Part shown: positions 25,678-34,975 of the stretch, piece by piece
How positions within the stretch are numbered: position 1 is the first letter of the stretch
Layout of the letters: each line of letters begins with the position of its first letter
NCBI RefSeq assembly: GCF_006874585.1
Contig: NZ_CP029762.1
Location: 248,001 to 312,000 of the forward strand
DNA length: 64,000 bases
DNA from: Sphingomonas sp. IC081
Lineage (GTDB): Bacteria; Pseudomonadota; Alphaproteobacteria; Sphingomonadales; Sphingomonadaceae
Reading direction: 5' to 3'
Program-made: the position numbers and the translations under genes
Notes under the pieces: model-generated
What the model was told of the DNA's origin: nothing
What the model saw: only the letters and a program-made list of their open reading frames with translations
Database searches by the model: none

Positions 25678-28500
25678 ATGTTCGATCTGATACGAGTCAA
25701 CAAGGTCACTGTGTCCCGTCTCGCCATGGGTGCGGCATTGGGCATGACGGCAAGCGCCTGGTGCGCACCGGCTTTCGCGCAGGACACCGCCGCGCCGGAT
25801 GCGGAGAAGGCGAAAGAGGAAAACGTCGTCATCGTCACCGGTTCGCGCATTGCCCGCCAGGGCTTTGAATCGCCGACCCCGCTGACGGTGATGACCAAGG
25901 AAGACATCCAGAACCAGTCGCCGTCGAACAACCTGGCGGACTTCGTCAACCAGCTTCCGGCGCTTGCGGGCAGCACCCGTCCGTCGAACTCGCGCCTGGC
26001 GCTGAGCTCGGGCCTTGCCGGGATCAACGCGCTCAACTTGCGCAACATGGGCGAGATCCGCACCCTGGTCCTGCTTGACGGTCGCCGCTCGGTCGGTTCG
26101 AGCGTGACTGGCCTGGTCGACATCAACACCTTCCCGCAGCAGCTGGTGAAGAGCGTGGAAGTCGTCACCGGCGGCGCCTCGGCGGCCTATGGCTCGGACG
26201 CGGTGGCCGGCGTCGTCAACTTCGTGCTCGACAAGAAGTACGAAGGCCTCAAGCTCAGCGCCGATACCGGCATCACCCAGTACGGCGACGGCGCGAACTA
26301 CTCGTTCCAGGCCGCGGGCGGCTTCTCGTTCGGCGGCGGGCGCGGCCATGTCCTGCTGAGCGGCGAGTACGCCCATACCGACGGCATCTTCAAGACCTCG
26401 CGCAAGTGGAACGCGCATGGTGATCGCATCATCGCCAACCCGGACTATACCGCCACCAACGGATTGCCGCGCTACATCACGGTCTCGCCGGGCGGCACCA
26501 ACAACGCGTTGCCGGGCGGCATCATCAACTCGTCCTCTGGCACCACGGCCAATTCGCTGCGCGGTATCTACTTCGGTGAAGGCGGCTCGGTGAACCACTA
26601 TGACTACGGTTCGCTGTCGACCTCGTCGGTATCGGTCGGCGGCGACTGGGCCCTGGCGGACAACGGCCGCAACATCGGCCTTGGCGCCGAGGATGACCGC
26701 CGCAACGTCTACGGCCGCGTCAGCTACGACGTGGCGGACTGGATCTCCGTCTGGGGCGAGGCCTCGTACAGCTGGACGCGTTCGATGTTCAATGCCGGGC
26801 CGCAGCTCTCCTCGGCGCGCACGCTCTCGGCCAGCAATGCCTATCTGATCAATGCGCTGGGCGGCGATGCGCTGGCGGGCGTGACCTCGGTATCGCTCGG
26901 CACCACGGCGTCCGACCTGCCCTACCGCGTCACCAACAACCAGCGTGACGTCCAGCGCTACGCCCTCGGCGCCGAGGGCGAGTTCGAGATGTTCGGCAAG
27001 TCGGCGGTGTGGAGCGCCTATGGCCAGTACGGCGTGACGCATACCCACGAGAAGATGCGCAACATCATGAATACCGCAAAGACGACGCTGGCGTCGGACG
27101 CGGTGTTCGACAGCTCGGGCAACATCGTCTGCCGTTCGACGCTCACCGACCCGACCAACGGCTGCGTGCCGGTCAACTGGCTGGGCACCGGGGTGATGAC
27201 GCAGGAGATGGCCGACTATATCCTCGGCGATCCCTATCGCAACCAGAAGCTGGAGCAGACCACCGCGGGCGTGAACCTCTCGGTCACCCCGTTCGCCACC
27301 TGGGCGGGCGACGTCAGCCTTGCCATCGGCGGCGAATACCGGCGCGAGGAAGTCTCCGGCTACGTTCCCACCGAGTACCAGAGCGGCTGGTCGGTCGGCA
27401 ACTTCCTGCCCACCTTCGGCAGCTACAACGTCAAGGAAGCCTACCTTGAAACCGTGGTGCCGCTGGGCCTCGGCCTCGAATTCAACGGCGCCGTGCGCGC
27501 CACCGACTATTCGACCTCGGGCTACGTGACCACCTGGAAGGCGGGCGCCACCTGGCAGCCGATCCCCGACTTCCGCCTGCGCGTCACCCAGTCGCGCGAT
27601 ATTCGTGCGCCCAACCTGTCCGAACTCTATGCGGCGGGCACCTCGCGCACCAATTCGCTGACCGATCCCAACACCGGCACCGTCTACACCTTCCTCGAGA
27701 CGACCACCGGCAATCCCAACCTGAAGCCCGAAAAGGCGGATTCGACCGTGATCGGCGGCGTGCTGACGCCGCGCTTCCTGCCGGGCCTGTCGTTCTCGGC
27801 CGACTGGTTCCAGATCAAGCTCAAGGACGCGATCAGCCAGTACTACTCGCAGGACATCTACAACCGCTGCATCGAGGGCCATACCGACTTCTGTGCAGGT
27901 TATACCCCTGACCCGAGCGGCCAGCGCGATTACCTGTTCACGGCCAGCCCGTTCAACTTCAACCGGATCACCACGCGCGGCATCGACTTCGAGCTTGGTT
28001 ATCGTCGCCCGCTCGGCGACGGGGCGATCTCGTTGCGGGCGCTGGCGACGCATTATATCGACAACGTGGTCAACGACGGCATCACCACGCCGCTCGATAC
28101 CGCGGGAACCAACGGCGGCTACGGTCCGCCGAGCTGGATCTACCGCTTCTCGGCCACTTACGACACGCCGACGTTCAGCCTGACCGGCACCGCGCGCGGC
28201 ATCAGTTCGGGCCGCTACAGCGCCAGCTATACCGAGTGCACCTCCAGCTGCCCGGCTTCGACCACGCTGGTCTCGACGATCGACGACAACCATGTCTCCG
28301 GCACGTTCTACGTGGATGCCAATGCCACCATCAAGCTGGGGGATTCGCTGCTGGGCAAGTCGGAGTTCTTCCTCAACGTGACGAACCTGTTCAATGCCTC
28401 GCCGCTGCTGCTGCCGGAAAGTGGCATGGCTGCGAACACCACCTACAGCGACATGCTGGGCCGCTCGTTCCGCCTGGGCGTGCGTTTCGAACTGAAGTGA
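25678..28500 (+). CDS. TonB-dependent outer-membrane receptor
   Basis: Encodes 940 aa. A signal region ends at APAFAQD, and the N-terminal plug domain (TGSRIARQGFESPTPLTVMTKED, VTGGASAAYGSDAVAGVVNFVL) is followed by a 22-strand-type barrel ending FRLGVRFELK. It takes up a large or scarce ligand with TonB energy. The ATG at 25678 is preferred because GGGGGG lies 5-10 bases upstream; the frame is open 48 bases further. Flanking genes are a penicillin-acylase-family enzyme and a beta-lactamase-fold hydrolase, so an acylated peptide or muropeptide-like ligand is a reasonable guess. A T-run terminator follows. Confidence 0.9.
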   Translation: MFDLIRVNKVTVSRLAMGAALGMTASAWCAPAFAQDTAAPDAEKAKEENVVIVTGSRIARQGFESPTPLTVMTKEDIQNQSPSNNLADFVNQLPALAGSTRPSNSRLALSSGLAGINALNLRNMGEIRTLVLLDGRRSVGSSVTGLVDINTFPQQLVKSVEVVTGGASAAYGSDAVAGVVNFVLDKKYEGLKLSADTGITQYGDGANYSFQAAGGFSFGGGRGHVLLSGEYAHTDGIFKTSRKWNAHGDRIIANPDYTATNGLPRYITVSPGGTNNALPGGIINSSSGTTANSLRGIYFGEGGSVNHYDYGSLSTSSVSVGGDWALADNGRNIGLGAEDDRRNVYGRVSYDVADWISVWGEASYSWTRSMFNAGPQLSSARTLSASNAYLINALGGDALAGVTSVSLGTTASDLPYRVTNNQRDVQRYALGAEGEFEMFGKSAVWSAYGQYGVTHTHEKMRNIMNTAKTTLASDAVFDSSGNIVCRSTLTDPTNGCVPVNWLGTGVMTQEMADYILGDPYRNQKLEQTTAGVNLSVTPFATWAGDVSLAIGGEYRREEVSGYVPTEYQSGWSVGNFLPTFGSYNVKEAYLETVVPLGLGLEFNGAVRATDYSTSGYVTTWKAGATWQPIPDFRLRVTQSRDIRAPNLSELYAAGTSRTNSLTDPNTGTVYTFLETTTGNPNLKPEKADSTVIGGVLTPRFLPGLSFSADWFQIKLKDAISQYYSQDIYNRCIEGHTDFCAGYTPDPSGQRDYLFTASPFNFNRITTRGIDFELGYRRPLGDGAISLRALATHYIDNVVNDGITTPLDTAGTNGGYGPPSWIYRFSATYDTPTFSLTGTARGISSGRYSASYTECTSSCPASTTLVSTIDDNHVSGTFYVDANATIKLGDSLLGKSEFFLNVTNLFNASPLLLPESGMAANTTYSDMLGRSFRLGVRFELK

Positions 28501-28816
28501 TCGGGCCTGCCGGGCCGAGCGCAGGCTCTGCCCGGCAGCCGTTTTACCACCGATTTCCCGAGCCTTCGGGGTCGCAAAGCACCGGTCGGCGAGAGCATCG
28601 CCGGCCGGTGCTTTTTTGATGTGCGCGTAGAGACCCGCCGCGGCGGCATGCGTGGCGCCGGCAGGCTCGAAGCCGGGGGGCGGCGATAGCTGGCGCTCAT
28701 GCGGTTACGGTCCAGGCCGTTTCGCATCGTCCTGCCGCCAGCTCACAAAAGCGGAGTTCGCCTTCCTCGCGCGCGGCGGCAACGGCCATGGTGGTGGCCG
28801 ATGCTTTTTGGTCCCG
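28501..28816. other. 316-bp intergenic region between convergent genes
   Basis: It contains the receptor's terminator (28576-28617). The remaining 200 bp show no credible open frame or further strong hairpin. Confidence 0.5.
28576..28617 (+). terminator. intrinsic terminator after the TonB receptor
   Basis: AAAGCACCGG (28576-28585) pairs with CCGGTGCTTT (28605-28614), with an inner TCGGCGA/TCGCCGG pairing, and runs into six T (28612-28617). Confidence 0.85.
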
Positions 28817-29905
28817 TCAGTTCATCTGGCCGCGAAGGAACGCGATGAGCTTCGGATCGCTGCCGGTGCGCTCAAGGACGGGCAGGATGATCCGCCAGCC
28901 GTTATCGCTGTTGGTCAGGATGACGATCCCGTCACCGCTCACGCGGTCGATCGCGGCAAATGTGAAGGCTCCGGCATCCTTGCCGGTGTGGAGCATCGTC
29001 GTGCCATCGGGAAAGCCGAGGAGCTGCCAGCCGAGGCCGAAGCCGGTCCAGGGTGGACACGTGGCCGCTTTCGTTCCGGCACATATCTCGGGCGTAAGGT
29101 CGGCCTGCGATTTGCTGCGCTGTGCCGAGACAGATGCGACCAGCCCCCGGTCGTTGCGGGCATCGATGAGGAAGTGCGCATAGTCGCGCGCCGTCGCGTG
29201 CGCCAGATCGGCAGCGTTGTATCGCGTCACCGGCTCGACCGGCAGCGGCTTGCCCGCGTCGTCGTATGGCACGGCGATCGGCTCCGTGGCGCCTTGCGCC
29301 GAGACATAGCCCGAGGCGCGCATGTGGGCGGGGGTAAACAGCCAGCGGCCGGCAAGCGTCTCGAACGACTGTCCGGTGCGATGCTCGGCGTAGCGGGCTG
29401 CATATTGATACCCCTCGCCCGAATAGCTGGTGGTCGTGCCGGGATCGTGATCGAAGGCCAGCCCCGTTGCATCGCGCCAGTTCGGCAAACCGGTGCGGTG
29501 GCTCAGCGCCATGCGGACCGTCAACTGCATCCGCCGCGGATCGCGCGACAGGTCGGGATCGCTCCAGTAGCGATCCATCGGTTCGTCGAGCGACAGCTTG
29601 CCGGCCGACACCAGCCGCAGGATGACCTCTGCCGTCAGCGGCTTGGTCAGCGACGCGAGATTGTAGGGCGTGGAGGCGCTCGCCGCGCGGCCCGGCCCTG
29701 CCATGCCCCAAGCCCCGGTCGAGACGATCCGCCCCTTGCGGATCACGGCGACCGACGCGCTTTCCACATGCTCTTCGCGCAGGGCTGTGGTCAAATCCGG
29801 CAGCGCGCTGCTTCTCGCGGCGTCTGCCATCGTCGAGACGCAAGCCGCCAATGCGAATACGCTGACGTACATTATCTGCTTCAGAGCGCCGCCGGTGTTA
29901 TTCAT
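28817..29905 (-). CDS. exported serine hydrolase, beta-lactamase fold
   Basis: Encodes 362 aa of the class C beta-lactamase / EstB / D-aminopeptidase superfamily. The N-terminus has a hydrophobic signal with AACVST, which could be a lipoprotein or Sec signal. Motif 1 is SLTK (LASLTKPLT, about residue 87), the second-motif region is YSG (SYSGEGYQY) and motif 3 is HTG (MLHTGKD). The ATG at 29905 is chosen over the in-frame TTG at 29911. No strong ribosome-binding site is visible. It shares direction with the next gene upstream, the D-aminoacylase, at 143 bp. A D-amino-acid peptidase or esterase role is as likely as beta-lactam hydrolysis. Confidence 0.82.
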   Translation of the reverse strand: MNNTGGALKQIMYVSVFALAACVSTMADAARSSALPDLTTALREEHVESASVAVIRKGRIVSTGAWGMAGPGRAASASTPYNLASLTKPLTAEVILRLVSAGKLSLDEPMDRYWSDPDLSRDPRRMQLTVRMALSHRTGLPNWRDATGLAFDHDPGTTTSYSGEGYQYAARYAEHRTGQSFETLAGRWLFTPAHMRASGYVSAQGATEPIAVPYDDAGKPLPVEPVTRYNAADLAHATARDYAHFLIDARNDRGLVASVSAQRSKSQADLTPEICAGTKAATCPPWTGFGLGWQLLGFPDGTTMLHTGKDAGAFTFAAIDRVSGDGIVILTNSDNGWRIILPVLERTGSDPKLIAFLRGQMN

Positions 29906-30048
29906 AAGCAACAGCTAGCGGTGTCGAAGTCTAGCTGCAACTTGGATTGTATGGTTCTATTGATGCACCGAACGTAAGGACTGCTTCGAGATTACCGAAA
30001 CGCCATCGTGTCCGGAGCCGGCTTTGGCGTGTTTCCCATTTGCGTCCG

Positions 30049-31680
30049 TTACCGAGCCGGACAGTCCTTTGGCGTGGTGCGCAGCAGCACGCGCCCGGCG
30101 GAGGCGCCGGTGGCCTGGCTGTCGGATACCGCGAGCTTGCCGTTGACGAACAGTGCCTTGACGCCGGTGCTGAGTTCGCGGGGGTGGACGTAGTCGGCGC
30201 GGGGCGCGAAGCGATCGGGGGAGAACACCAGCACGTCCGCGAAATTGCCGGCCTTCAGGTAGCCGCGATGATCCAGCCTGTAGATATCCGCGACGCGCCC
30301 GGTGGATTGGCGCACGAACGTTGCCAGATCGATGGTCTTGCGCTGCTTCACATACTTCACGTACTTTTCGGGGAAGGTCGCGTACATGCGCGGGTGGCCG
30401 TTGGAACCGTCCGAGGAGGTCACGATCCACGGCTGCTTCATGAACAGTTCGACATCGCTTTCGGCCATGTTGAACGAGGCGACGTCGGTGCCGCCGCCGC
30501 CCTTTTCGGCGCTCTGGCGGATGATCTTCAGGGCGGCCTCGATCGGATCGATCTTCCATTCGGCGGCCATCTGTTCCAGCGTCTTGCCGGTCCAGGGATA
30601 CCCCTGCGCGGTCAGCAGCAGCGAGGGCGCGCCGCCGCGGCGGCGCAGGTTCTCGACCATCTCGGTGCGAATGCGGGCTGCGGCCGCCGGATCGTCCAGC
30701 CGGGCGAGCAGCGCCTTGTCGCCGCCATCGACCGACCAGCGCGGCAGGAGCGAGGCATCGAGGCTCGATCCCGAGGCAAGCCAGGGATACTGGTCGGCGG
30801 TGACGTCCTGTCCCGCGGCGCGGGCCTTGTCGATCCGCGCGATCACGGCCGCCGCCTCGCCCTGGACGTCCACGCCCAGCGCCTTGATATGCGCGAAGTG
30901 GACCGGCATCCCGGCCTCGCGCCCGATCCGCAGCACTTCGTCCACCGAGCCGAGCAGGCCGATGGAATAGCTCGATTCGTCGCGTTGATGGGTGTCGTAG
31001 AGGCCGCCGCGCACGGCCGCCTCGCGGGCGACGGCGATCACTTCCTCGGTCTTCGCAAAACTTTGCGGGGCGTAGAACAGCCCGGCGGAAAGGCCGGTCG
31101 CGCCCTCGCACATGGCCTTGGCGACAAGCGCCTTCATCCGCGCGAGTTCGGCGCCGTCGGGCGCGCGGGCATCTTCGCCCAGCACCCGCTGGCGCACCGC
31201 GCCGAAACCGACAAACGGCACGGCATTGGTGCCTATGCCCGATGCTTCCAGCTTGCGGGCATCTTCCGCCACATCGGGCGTGCCGCCGCCGTCAACGCCG
31301 ATCATCACCGTGGAGACGCCCTGGTCCAGCCAGGCGGCATTGACGCGCTGGGCCGGATCGGCGGAGCGGATGAAGACGTCGGCATGGGTGTGGGCATCGA
31401 TGAAGCCGGGCGTGACGATCATGCCTTTCGCGTCGATGGTGCGGGCTCCCTTGCCGGGCGCCTTGGGCCCGACATAGGCGATCTTGTCTCCTGCCAGCGC
31501 GACATCGCCGACAAAGGGCCTGGCCTCACTGCCATCGTAGATCGTGCCGCCGTGGATGACGACGTCGTATTCGGCGGGGGCTCCCGCTCCTGCTCCCGAT
31601 CCGATGGCCAGCAGCGAACCGGTGGCCATGAGCCGGAACAGCAGGTGACACGGACGCGCAGCGCGCAGGGAAGGGGGCAT
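30049..31680 (-). CDS. N-acyl-D-amino-acid deacylase (D-aminoacylase family)
   Basis: Encodes 543 aa of the amidohydrolase superfamily, D-aminoacylase group. A signal peptide (about 1-34, ending GAGA) suggests export. Metal-site motifs are HTH at H97/H99 (GFIDAHTHAD), the HQRDES segment (about 235), HFAHIKALG (about 265) and the SSDGSNGHPR block near 430. It releases free D-amino acids from N-acylated forms. The ATG at 31680 starts MPPSLRAAR; an upstream open frame to 31770 lacks a better start. It is divergent from the LysR gene 245 bp away. Its D-specificity fits the D-glutamate genes next door. Confidence 0.85.
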   Translation of the reverse strand: MPPSLRAARPCHLLFRLMATGSLLAIGSGAGAGAPAEYDVVIHGGTIYDGSEARPFVGDVALAGDKIAYVGPKAPGKGARTIDAKGMIVTPGFIDAHTHADVFIRSADPAQRVNAAWLDQGVSTVMIGVDGGGTPDVAEDARKLEASGIGTNAVPFVGFGAVRQRVLGEDARAPDGAELARMKALVAKAMCEGATGLSAGLFYAPQSFAKTEEVIAVAREAAVRGGLYDTHQRDESSYSIGLLGSVDEVLRIGREAGMPVHFAHIKALGVDVQGEAAAVIARIDKARAAGQDVTADQYPWLASGSSLDASLLPRWSVDGGDKALLARLDDPAAAARIRTEMVENLRRRGGAPSLLLTAQGYPWTGKTLEQMAAEWKIDPIEAALKIIRQSAEKGGGGTDVASFNMAESDVELFMKQPWIVTSSDGSNGHPRMYATFPEKYVKYVKQRKTIDLATFVRQSTGRVADIYRLDHRGYLKAGNFADVLVFSPDRFAPRADYVHPRELSTGVKALFVNGKLAVSDSQATGASAGRVLLRTTPKDCPAR

Positions 31681-31925
31681 GGGCTGTTCCAATCTGTTTG
31701 ACGCGACCTCATGGCGCCGCCCGCCGAGGCAAGGCGAACTGCGCCGAAACGTGCTCAACTCATCAGGCAATTCGTCAAGTCAGTCCAGTTCTTCGACTTT
31801 TTCTGACCATAGCCGCAATGCATGGCTGTCCACCCGCAGGGCCTTGCCTATAGTGCCGGACCTGCGCGAGGCTTCGGTGCGCCCGTAGCCCCGCCCTCTT
31901 CATACCCAGTTGCAAGGCCCGTTTG

Positions 31926-32810
31926 ATGAACCTGCGCCAGATCGAAGTCTTCCACGCCGTCTACCTTCACGGCACGGTCAGCGCGGCGGCGCGTTCGCTC
32001 GGCGTGTCGCAGCCCTCGGTCACAAAGGTCCTGCGCCATGCCGAAAAGTCGATCGGCATGCCCTTGTTCGAGCGTGCCAAGGGCCGCCTGATCCCGACCC
32101 AGGAAGCGCGCGCACTGTTCGACGAAGTGACCGAGATCCAGGAACGGGTGCGCTCGCTGCGCCACGCCTGCCACAACATGCGGCAGGGGCGCGGCAGCCT
32201 GCTGCGCATTTCCGCGCTGCCCTCGCTGGGGCTCGGCGCGCTGCCCGATGCGGTGGCGCGGTTCATGGGCGGGCACGAGGACATCCTGTTCGACCTGCAG
32301 ACGCTCCACCACGACGAGATGGTGCGCAAGCTCTACGAGCAGGAAACCGACATCGCGATCAGCTTCGAGGTGCCGCCGGCCGCGCCGGTTGCCCACCAGG
32401 TGATCGGCGAGGGCGAACTGGTCGTGCTGTTCCGTGAGGAGGATATTCCCAATGCCCCCTCGCGGCTGCACCTCAACGAACTGTGCGACCACAAGTTCAT
32501 CTCGCCGGTGCAGAGCGGGCCGATCGGGCAGATGCTGGCCAGCGAACTGGGGCGGCTCGATGTCGTGCTCGACGAGGTGGTCTCGGCGCGCACCTACTAT
32601 GTGGCGGCGGCGCTGGTGCGGGCCGGGGTGGGCATGGCAATCGTCGACAACTTCACCGCCGCCGCCTGGAGCGAGCCCGGCCTTGCGAGCCGCCCGCTGC
32701 AACCGGCGCTGACCTTCGACATCAACGCCGTCTACCTGCAGGACCGCCCGCCTTCGCGTGCGGCGGCGGATTTCCTGCAGATGCTGAGCGAGGTGATCGA
32801 AGAACTATAA
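31926..32810 (+). CDS. LysR-family transcriptional regulator
   Basis: Encodes 294 aa. The N-terminal winged helix-turn-helix (MNLRQIEVFHAVYLHGTVSAA, SQPSVTKVLRHAEKSIG, about 1-60) is followed by a LysR substrate-binding domain (about 90-290). The ATG at 31926 follows a TTG in the same frame at 31923. It lies 94 bp upstream of dgcN in the same direction and is divergent from the D-aminoacylase. It is therefore placed to control the D-glutamate genes, with the ligand unknown. Confidence 0.92.
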   Translation: MNLRQIEVFHAVYLHGTVSAAARSLGVSQPSVTKVLRHAEKSIGMPLFERAKGRLIPTQEARALFDEVTEIQERVRSLRHACHNMRQGRGSLLRISALPSLGLGALPDAVARFMGGHEDILFDLQTLHHDEMVRKLYEQETDIAISFEVPPAAPVAHQVIGEGELVVLFREEDIPNAPSRLHLNELCDHKFISPVQSGPIGQMLASELGRLDVVLDEVVSARTYYVAAALVRAGVGMAIVDNFTAAAWSEPGLASRPLQPALTFDINAVYLQDRPPSRAAADFLQMLSEVIEEL

Positions 32811-32904
32811 CCCGGTTCTATAGGGTCCGTGGCGTTGGATATTGGGGGCTTGGCGAGCCATTCGATAGAAGAGGGGCAAGACGCAAAAGCAGAGCGAAAG
32901 CCAC

Positions 32905-33924
32905 ATGATTGCAACGCCCTATCTTCTCTACCTTGGCCACTCCAGCGATGACATCGGAATCAAGACCTCGCGGGGCCTTGCGGTGTTCCGGCCCGACATT
33001 TGCGTGGGGGAATTCCGCCACGACGATTGTCCGCTCACCCTTGGCCTCGCACGGATGGACTTTGCCGAGGCGGTGCGCGCGGGCGCTCGCACGCTGGTGC
33101 TCGGCATCGCCAATGCCGGCGGCACGCTGGGCGAGGACCTGATCGCGGACTCGATCGCGGCGATGGAAGCCGGGCTCGACGTCGCCTCGGGCCTGCACAG
33201 CCGCCTCAAGGACGAACCGCGGCTGGTCGAGACCGCGGCCCGCACCGGGCGCAGCCTGCATGACGTGCGGGATCCCCGGCCCGGCATTCCGGTCGGCAAT
33301 GGCCGCCCCCGTGCCGGCCACCGCCTGCTGACCGTGGGCACGGATTGCTCGGTCGGCAAGATGTACACCACCTTGTGCCTCGCCCGGGCGATGGAACGGC
33401 GCGGGATTGCGGCGGACTTCCGCGCCACCGGGCAGACCGGCATCCTGATCGCGGGCAGCGGCGTGCCGCTCGATGCCGTCGTGGCCGACTTCATCTCGGG
33501 CGCGATCGAGCAGATCGCCCCGGCGCGAGAGGACGGCGGCTGGGACCTGATCGAGGGGCAGGGCTCGTTGTTCCACCCCTCGTTCGCCGGGGTTTCCACC
33601 GGTCTGCTGCACGGCGCCCAGCCCGAAGTGCTGGTGATGTGCCACGATCCCGCGCGGACCTCGATGCGGGGCCTGGCCGGCCGCGCCCTGCCGGGCCTTG
33701 CCGAATGCATCGCCGCCAATCTGGCCGTGGCGCGGCTGACCAGCCCCGACGTGCGCATCGCCGGGATCGCGCTCAACACCTCGGCGATGGCGGAGGAGGC
33801 CGCGCTGGCGCTATGCGCCGAGGTCTCGGCCGAGACCGGCCTGCCTTGCAGCGACCCTTACCGCATGGGCGTGGAGGCGATCCTCGATGCCGTGCTGGAT
33901 CCGGCGTTCGCGCGCGCGGCCTGA
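32905..33924 (+). CDS. dgcN: DUF1611 protein, DgcN-type D-glutamate N-acetyltransferase
   Basis: Encodes 339 aa of the DUF1611 family. A Rossmann-like N-terminal domain (YLGHSSDDIGIKTSRGLA) precedes a P-loop-like segment, GTDCSVGKMYT (about 145-155), and a C-terminal domain with IEGQGSLFHPSFAG (about 215). Members paired with an enolase-superfamily racemase are reported to N-acetylate D-glutamate (DgcN), after which DgcA racemises the product. That pairing is present here: the next gene starts 8 bp after this stop. The ATG at 32905 begins at the family's usual N-terminus, although the ribosome-binding site (AGCGAAAG) is weak. Confidence 0.82.
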   Translation: MIATPYLLYLGHSSDDIGIKTSRGLAVFRPDICVGEFRHDDCPLTLGLARMDFAEAVRAGARTLVLGIANAGGTLGEDLIADSIAAMEAGLDVASGLHSRLKDEPRLVETAARTGRSLHDVRDPRPGIPVGNGRPRAGHRLLTVGTDCSVGKMYTTLCLARAMERRGIAADFRATGQTGILIAGSGVPLDAVVADFISGAIEQIAPAREDGGWDLIEGQGSLFHPSFAGVSTGLLHGAQPEVLVMCHDPARTSMRGLAGRALPGLAECIAANLAVARLTSPDVRIAGIALNTSAMAEEAALALCAEVSAETGLPCSDPYRMGVEAILDAVLDPAFARAA

Positions 33925-33932
33925 GCAGAGCC

Positions 33933-34940
33933 ATGGCCCGCACCCTCAGTGTCCTTGCCGAGACGTTCCCGCTCCTGCGCCCGTTCCGCATCTCGCGCGG
34001 GGTCAAGACCGAGGCCCAGGTGGTGACTGTCGTGCTTGAAGAGAACGGTGTGATCGGGCGCGGCGAATGCGTGCCCTATCCCCGTTACGGCGAGAGCGTG
34101 GATTCCACCCGTGCCGCCATCGAGGGGCTGCGCGGAGCGGTGGAGGCGGGCGCGACCCGGGCCGATCTGCTGCGACTGTTGCCTTACGGCGCCGCCCGCA
34201 ATGCGCTGGACTGCGCGATGTGGGATCTTGAGATGCAGCAGGCCGGCACCGGCATCGGCGCCGCGCTGGGGCTGCCGGCGGTGTTGCCGCCGGTGGCGAC
34301 GGCGCTGACCGTCGGCCTCGACACGCCCGAGCGCATGGGCGCGGCGGCCCGCGAACTGGCACGGGTGCCGCTCATCAAGGTCAAGGTCGATCGCAGCGAT
34401 CCTGCGGCGCAATTGCGCGCCGTGCGGGAAATGGCGCCGCGCCCGCGCCTGATCGTCGATCCCAACGAGAGCTGGACGATCGACGAGGTGGCGAACCTGC
34501 AGGGGCTGATGGCGCAGCTGCGCGTCGACCTGCTCGAACAGCCGCTGCCGGTGGGCGAGGACGGGGAACTGGCAGGGTTCTTCTCGGCCATTCCGATTGC
34601 CGCGGACGAATCCGTGCATGTTGCCGAGGACCTCGAAACCCTTCCCGACGGCTACCGCGTGATCAATATCAAGCTCGACAAGGCCGGCGGGCTGACCGCC
34701 GCGCTGGAACTGGCCGAAGCCGCCAGAGCGCGCGGGCTCACACGGATGACCGGCTGCATGGTCTGTTCCTCGCTGTCGATTGCGCCCGCGCTGGTGATAG
34801 CTGCGGACAGTGCCTTCGTCGATCTGGACGGGCCGGTCTGGCTCGCGCAGGATCGCCAAGGCGGGGTGACATGCGAACGTGGCATGCTGCTGGGGCCCGA
34901 ACGTGGTTTCTGGGGCGGACTTGAAGCCGCGCCTCGGTAA
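33933..34940 (+). CDS. dgcA: enolase-superfamily racemase/epimerase, DgcA-type
   Basis: Encodes 335 aa of the muconate-lactonizing-enzyme subgroup (dipeptide epimerase / N-acetyl-D-glutamate racemase). All catalytic residues are visible: the KxK base K149-x-K151, metal ligands D176 (DPNESW), E202 (EQPLP) and D225 (ADES), and the opposite base K247 (NIKLDKAGG). The enzyme inverts a stereocentre of an acylated or peptide-bound glutamate. Together with dgcN it would turn D-glutamate into N-acetyl-L-glutamate. An L-Ala-D/L-Glu epimerase is the main alternative, and that would also fit cell-wall peptide use. Confidence 0.84.
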   Translation: MARTLSVLAETFPLLRPFRISRGVKTEAQVVTVVLEENGVIGRGECVPYPRYGESVDSTRAAIEGLRGAVEAGATRADLLRLLPYGAARNALDCAMWDLEMQQAGTGIGAALGLPAVLPPVATALTVGLDTPERMGAAARELARVPLIKVKVDRSDPAAQLRAVREMAPRPRLIVDPNESWTIDEVANLQGLMAQLRVDLLEQPLPVGEDGELAGFFSAIPIAADESVHVAEDLETLPDGYRVINIKLDKAGGLTAALELAEAARARGLTRMTGCMVCSSLSIAPALVIAADSAFVDLDGPVWLAQDRQGGVTCERGMLLGPERGFWGGLEAAPR

Positions 34941-34975
34941 TTGCCAAGGGTCGCGGGTCACGCATTGGAGTCTTG

